Under the pieces are notes generated by a model, which saw only the letters and a list, made by a program, of their open reading frames with translations, was not told where the DNA came from and searched no databases. Below are positions 62,374 to 64,000 of a DNA stretch of 64,000 bases, piece after piece. Position 1 is the stretch's first letter, and every line of letters starts with the position of its first letter. The stretch is taken from NCBI RefSeq assembly GCF_001509475.1, contig NZ_LLZG01000002.1, positions 85,918 through 149,917 of the forward strand. Direction: 5' to 3'. Origin of the DNA: Streptomyces regalis. Its GTDB lineage: Bacteria > Actinomycetota > Actinomycetes > Streptomycetales > Streptomycetaceae. The translations under genes and the position numbers were made by a program.

Positions 62374-62965
62374 CTAGGAGTCGTCTCCCCTCGAAGGCGC
62401 GGCCGAGAGTGACCTCGTCCGCGTATTCCAGGTCGCCACCCACCGGGAGGCCGCTGGCCAGGCGGGTGACCTTCAGGCCCATGGGCTTGATCATGCGCGC
62501 GAGGTACGTGGCCGTGGCCTCGCCCTCAAGATTCGGATCCGTGGCCAGGATCAGTTCCGTGACCGTCCCGTCGGCCAACCTCGCGAGAAGTTCCCGTATA
62601 CGCAGGTCGTCCGGTCCGACACCCTCGATTGGGCTGATCGCGCCGCCGAGGACGTGGTAACGGCCGCGGAACTCGCGGGTCCGCTCGATCGCCACGACGT
62701 CCTTCGGCTCCTCGACCACGCAGATCACCGCCGGGTCACGGCGCGTGTCCCGGCAGATGTTGCACAGCTCCTCCTGCGCGACGTTCCCGCACATCGCGCA
62801 GAAGCGGACCTTCGCCTTGACCTCCAGCAGGGCCTGAGCGAGGCGCCGTACGTCCGTCGGTTCCGCCTGCAGGATGTGGAAGGCGATCCGCTGCGCGCTC
62901 TTGGGACCGACGCCGGGCAACCGCCCCAGCTCGTCGATGAGGTCCTGGACCACGCCTTCGTACAC
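62366..62965 (-). CDS. recR: Recombination mediator RecR
   Basis: A 199-residue protein of normal length. Helix-hairpin-helix opening ([20 protein letters not shown]), C4 zinc finger Cys56, Cys59, Cys68, Cys71 ([17 protein letters not shown]), TOPRIM domain with [20 protein letters not shown] and a Walker B-like C-terminal segment ([20 protein letters not shown]). Acts with RecF/RecO to load RecA at single-strand gaps. Follows ybaB by about 90 bp. Confidence 0.97.
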   Translation of the reverse strand: MYEGVVQDLIDELGRLPGVGPKSAQRIAFHILQAEPTDVRRLAQALLEVKAKVRFCAMCGNVAQEELCNICRDTRRDPAVICVVEEPKDVVAIERTREFRGRYHVLGGAISPIEGVGPDDLRIRELLARLADGTVTELILATDPNLEGEATATYLARMIKPMGLKVTRLASGLPVGGDLEYADEVTLGRAFEGRRLLDV

Positions 62966-63056
62966 GGACTGCCGTCCTTCCTGGGGTTCCTTACGGTACG
63001 TACGGTAGTTGGCCGCGGCCCGTCTTAGAAAGGCAAGCCGGAGAACGCCGGGAATG

Positions 63057-63401
63057 TCAGAACGGCAGGCCCGGGATGCCGCTGCCGCCGCCCAGGCCCT
63101 GGGCCAGCGGGCCCAGCTTCTGCTGCTGGAGATTCTGCGCGTTCTCGTTGGCCGCCTGTACGGCCGCGACGACCAGGTCGGCGAGGGTCTCGGTGTCCTC
63201 CGGGTCCACCGCCTTGGGGTCGATCCTGAGCGCCCTGAGTTCGCCGGAGCCCGTCACGGTGGCCTTCACCAGGCCGCCGCCCGCCTGGCCCTCGACCTCC
63301 GTCTGAGCCAGTTCCTCCTGCGCCCTCGCCAGGTCCTGCTGCATCTTCTGGGCCTGCTGGAGCAGCTGCTGCATGTTGGGCTGGCCACCACCGGGGATCA
63401 C
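63057..63401 (-). CDS. ybaB: YbaB/EbfC-family nucleoid-associated protein
   Basis: A 114-residue protein: [20 protein letters not shown], a long helix with Gln/Glu, then [20 protein letters not shown] and [20 protein letters not shown], with a Gly-rich tail ending GIPGLPF. It forms a dimeric tweezers-like DNA binder. The gene precedes recR as in most bacteria. Confidence 0.95.
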   Translation of the reverse strand: MIPGGGQPNMQQLLQQAQKMQQDLARAQEELAQTEVEGQAGGGLVKATVTGSGELRALRIDPKAVDPEDTETLADLVVAAVQAANENAQNLQQQKLGPLAQGLGGGSGIPGLPF

Positions 63402-63721
63402 GATCAGCTCCTTGCGTGTGTACGGGTGCCTGTACGGGTGCCTGTACAGGATTTCCGCTCGCTTTGCCGTTCAGCACGAGCCTACGTGGTCGGCGCAGCC
63501 GTCGCTCCAGCACTCTTTCGAGTGAGAGGAACTGGAGTCCGATACCTGATCAAGACCCTCTTCCGGGCGGAAAAGAGGCGAAAGGCATCTCTTCGTCACC
63601 CATGGGGCGCTAGGAAGGGTCCGGCGCGTCAGCCTCAGGTGCTGCGTGGCGTTCCGTGCGGCGCGGGGGCGTATCCGGGTCGTACGTGATGTCACGCACC
63701 GTGATCAGTAGGGAGTGCCGG
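63402..63721. other. Divergent region of ybaB and the SLATT gene
   Basis: No gene is seen in these 320 bp. A 12-bp unit TGTACGGGTGCC occurs twice in tandem (63419-63442), followed by a partial third copy, in the 5' leader of ybaB. GGGAG at 63711-63715 is the ribosome-binding site of the GTG at 63722. Promoters for both genes must lie here. Confidence 0.5.
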
Positions 63722-64000
63722 GTGGGTCAGCCGGAGATGCAGCCCGAGAGGCCGTCTCAGCACGGGCGGGGCGGCGAAGGGGTGGCCGGGATCCGGCCGG
63801 GTGATCTGAGGGGGCGGGCGTTCCCGCTCGGGGACTGGGGGGAGCCCGCGGTGCGGCTGCACGAGTTGTACCGGTGGGTGGAGCGGGGGGCGCTGGACAC
63901 GGCCGCGTGGTATCTCGCGGATCGGGTGTGGAAGCGGCGGGGGGCTCGGGCGCTGCGGGGGGGGGCAGCGGGGGGGGGGGGGGGGGGGGGGGCGCGGGCT
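63722..64000 (+). CDS. SLATT-domain protein, N-terminal part (3' end outside window)
   Basis: The frame from GTG 63722 reads VGQPEMQPERPSQHGRGGEG, then LRGRAFPLGDWGEPAVRLHE, LYRWVERGALDTAAWYLADR, VWKRRGARALRGGAAG. This corresponds to the start of Streptomyces SLATT proteins, which have two transmembrane helices after this point and are linked to cyclic-nucleotide/effector conflict systems. The last 30 codons run into the poly-G tract and are unreliable. Confidence 0.7.
   Translation, partial: MGQPEMQPERPSQHGRGGEGVAGIRPGDLRGRAFPLGDWGEPAVRLHELYRWVERGALDTAAWYLADRVWKRRGARALRGGAAGGGGGGGARA
63970..63992. repeat. Run of 23 consecutive G residues
   Basis: G fills 63970-63992, eight bases before the window end, inside the SLATT gene. 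A 9-G run at 63957-63965 precedes it. Such a tract would encode only Gly where relatives continue with a hydrophobic helix. Confidence 0.95.

Overview
The window reads as a chromosomal segment of a Streptomyces or a very close actinomycete. The DNA is very GC-rich with G/C third codon positions. GTG and TTG starts are common and stop/start overlaps are frequent. The family content is typical of the genus: an SsgA-like protein, an XRE regulator with a DUF397 partner, nSTAND-WD40 proteins, CHAT-TPR proteins, and an ask-asd block close to recR-ybaB. No rRNA, tRNA, CRISPR array, integrase or transposase was recognised.

Positions 1-8 kb hold ordinary accessory metabolism and regulation: the tail of a WD40 protein, a polysaccharide-deacetylase lipoprotein, a divergent HxlR regulator/NAD(P)-binding protein pair with a likely operator between them, an aminotransferase/AEC-exporter pair, a CGNR zinc-finger protein and an alpha/beta hydrolase.

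Positions 8-35 kb are a dense conflict/defence region. In order it carries: a Rad50-like ATPase coupled to a small conserved protein; a HATPase, XRE and DUF397 signalling trio; a HTH gene, a DUF433 protein and a MazF-type toxin-antitoxin pair; a type I restriction-modification operon (hsdM-hsdS-hsdR) headed by a methylase-like protein that has lost its catalytic motifs; a divergent two-gene unit made of a DUF6361-like protein and a two-HKD phospholipase-D-fold protein; and a three-gene CHAT-protease, membrane-protein and small-protein operon. Next to these is a STAND NTPase gene broken by a stop codon, a 2-bp frameshift and a 3' truncation. A complete 1371-residue nSTAND1-WD40 protein (35.5-39.6 kb) closes the region. 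Its C-terminus matches the truncated WD40 protein at the left edge, so two paralogues in the same orientation bracket the island.

Positions 39.8-52 kb hold a UTRA regulator that appears to lack its DNA-binding domain, a glycosyltransferase, a ferredoxin and amidohydrolase pair, a metal-type permease with its TIGR03943 partner, a double-RCK membrane protein, an S9 peptidase, an NTF2-like gene with its C-terminal tail out of frame, SURF1, and an ECF sigma factor with a membrane partner.

Positions 52-64 kb are mostly core: ask-asd, the recR operon with a DUF5063 protein, ybaB, and the start of a SLATT-type protein. Inserted here is a compact natural-product locus, a cyclodipeptide synthase overlapping a CYP121-like P450 (mycocyclosin-type), followed by a two-component system, a secreted SnoaL-like protein, a small membrane protein with a duplicated ribosome-binding site and start, a TauE/SafE remnant, and an SsgA-like sporulation protein.

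The best candidates for something little described are the DUF6361-like/PLD pair, the methylase-like pseudo-enzyme that heads the type I RM operon, and the ATPase/small-protein pair at 8.0-10.9 kb. All functional statements are from reading the sequence; no database search was possible.
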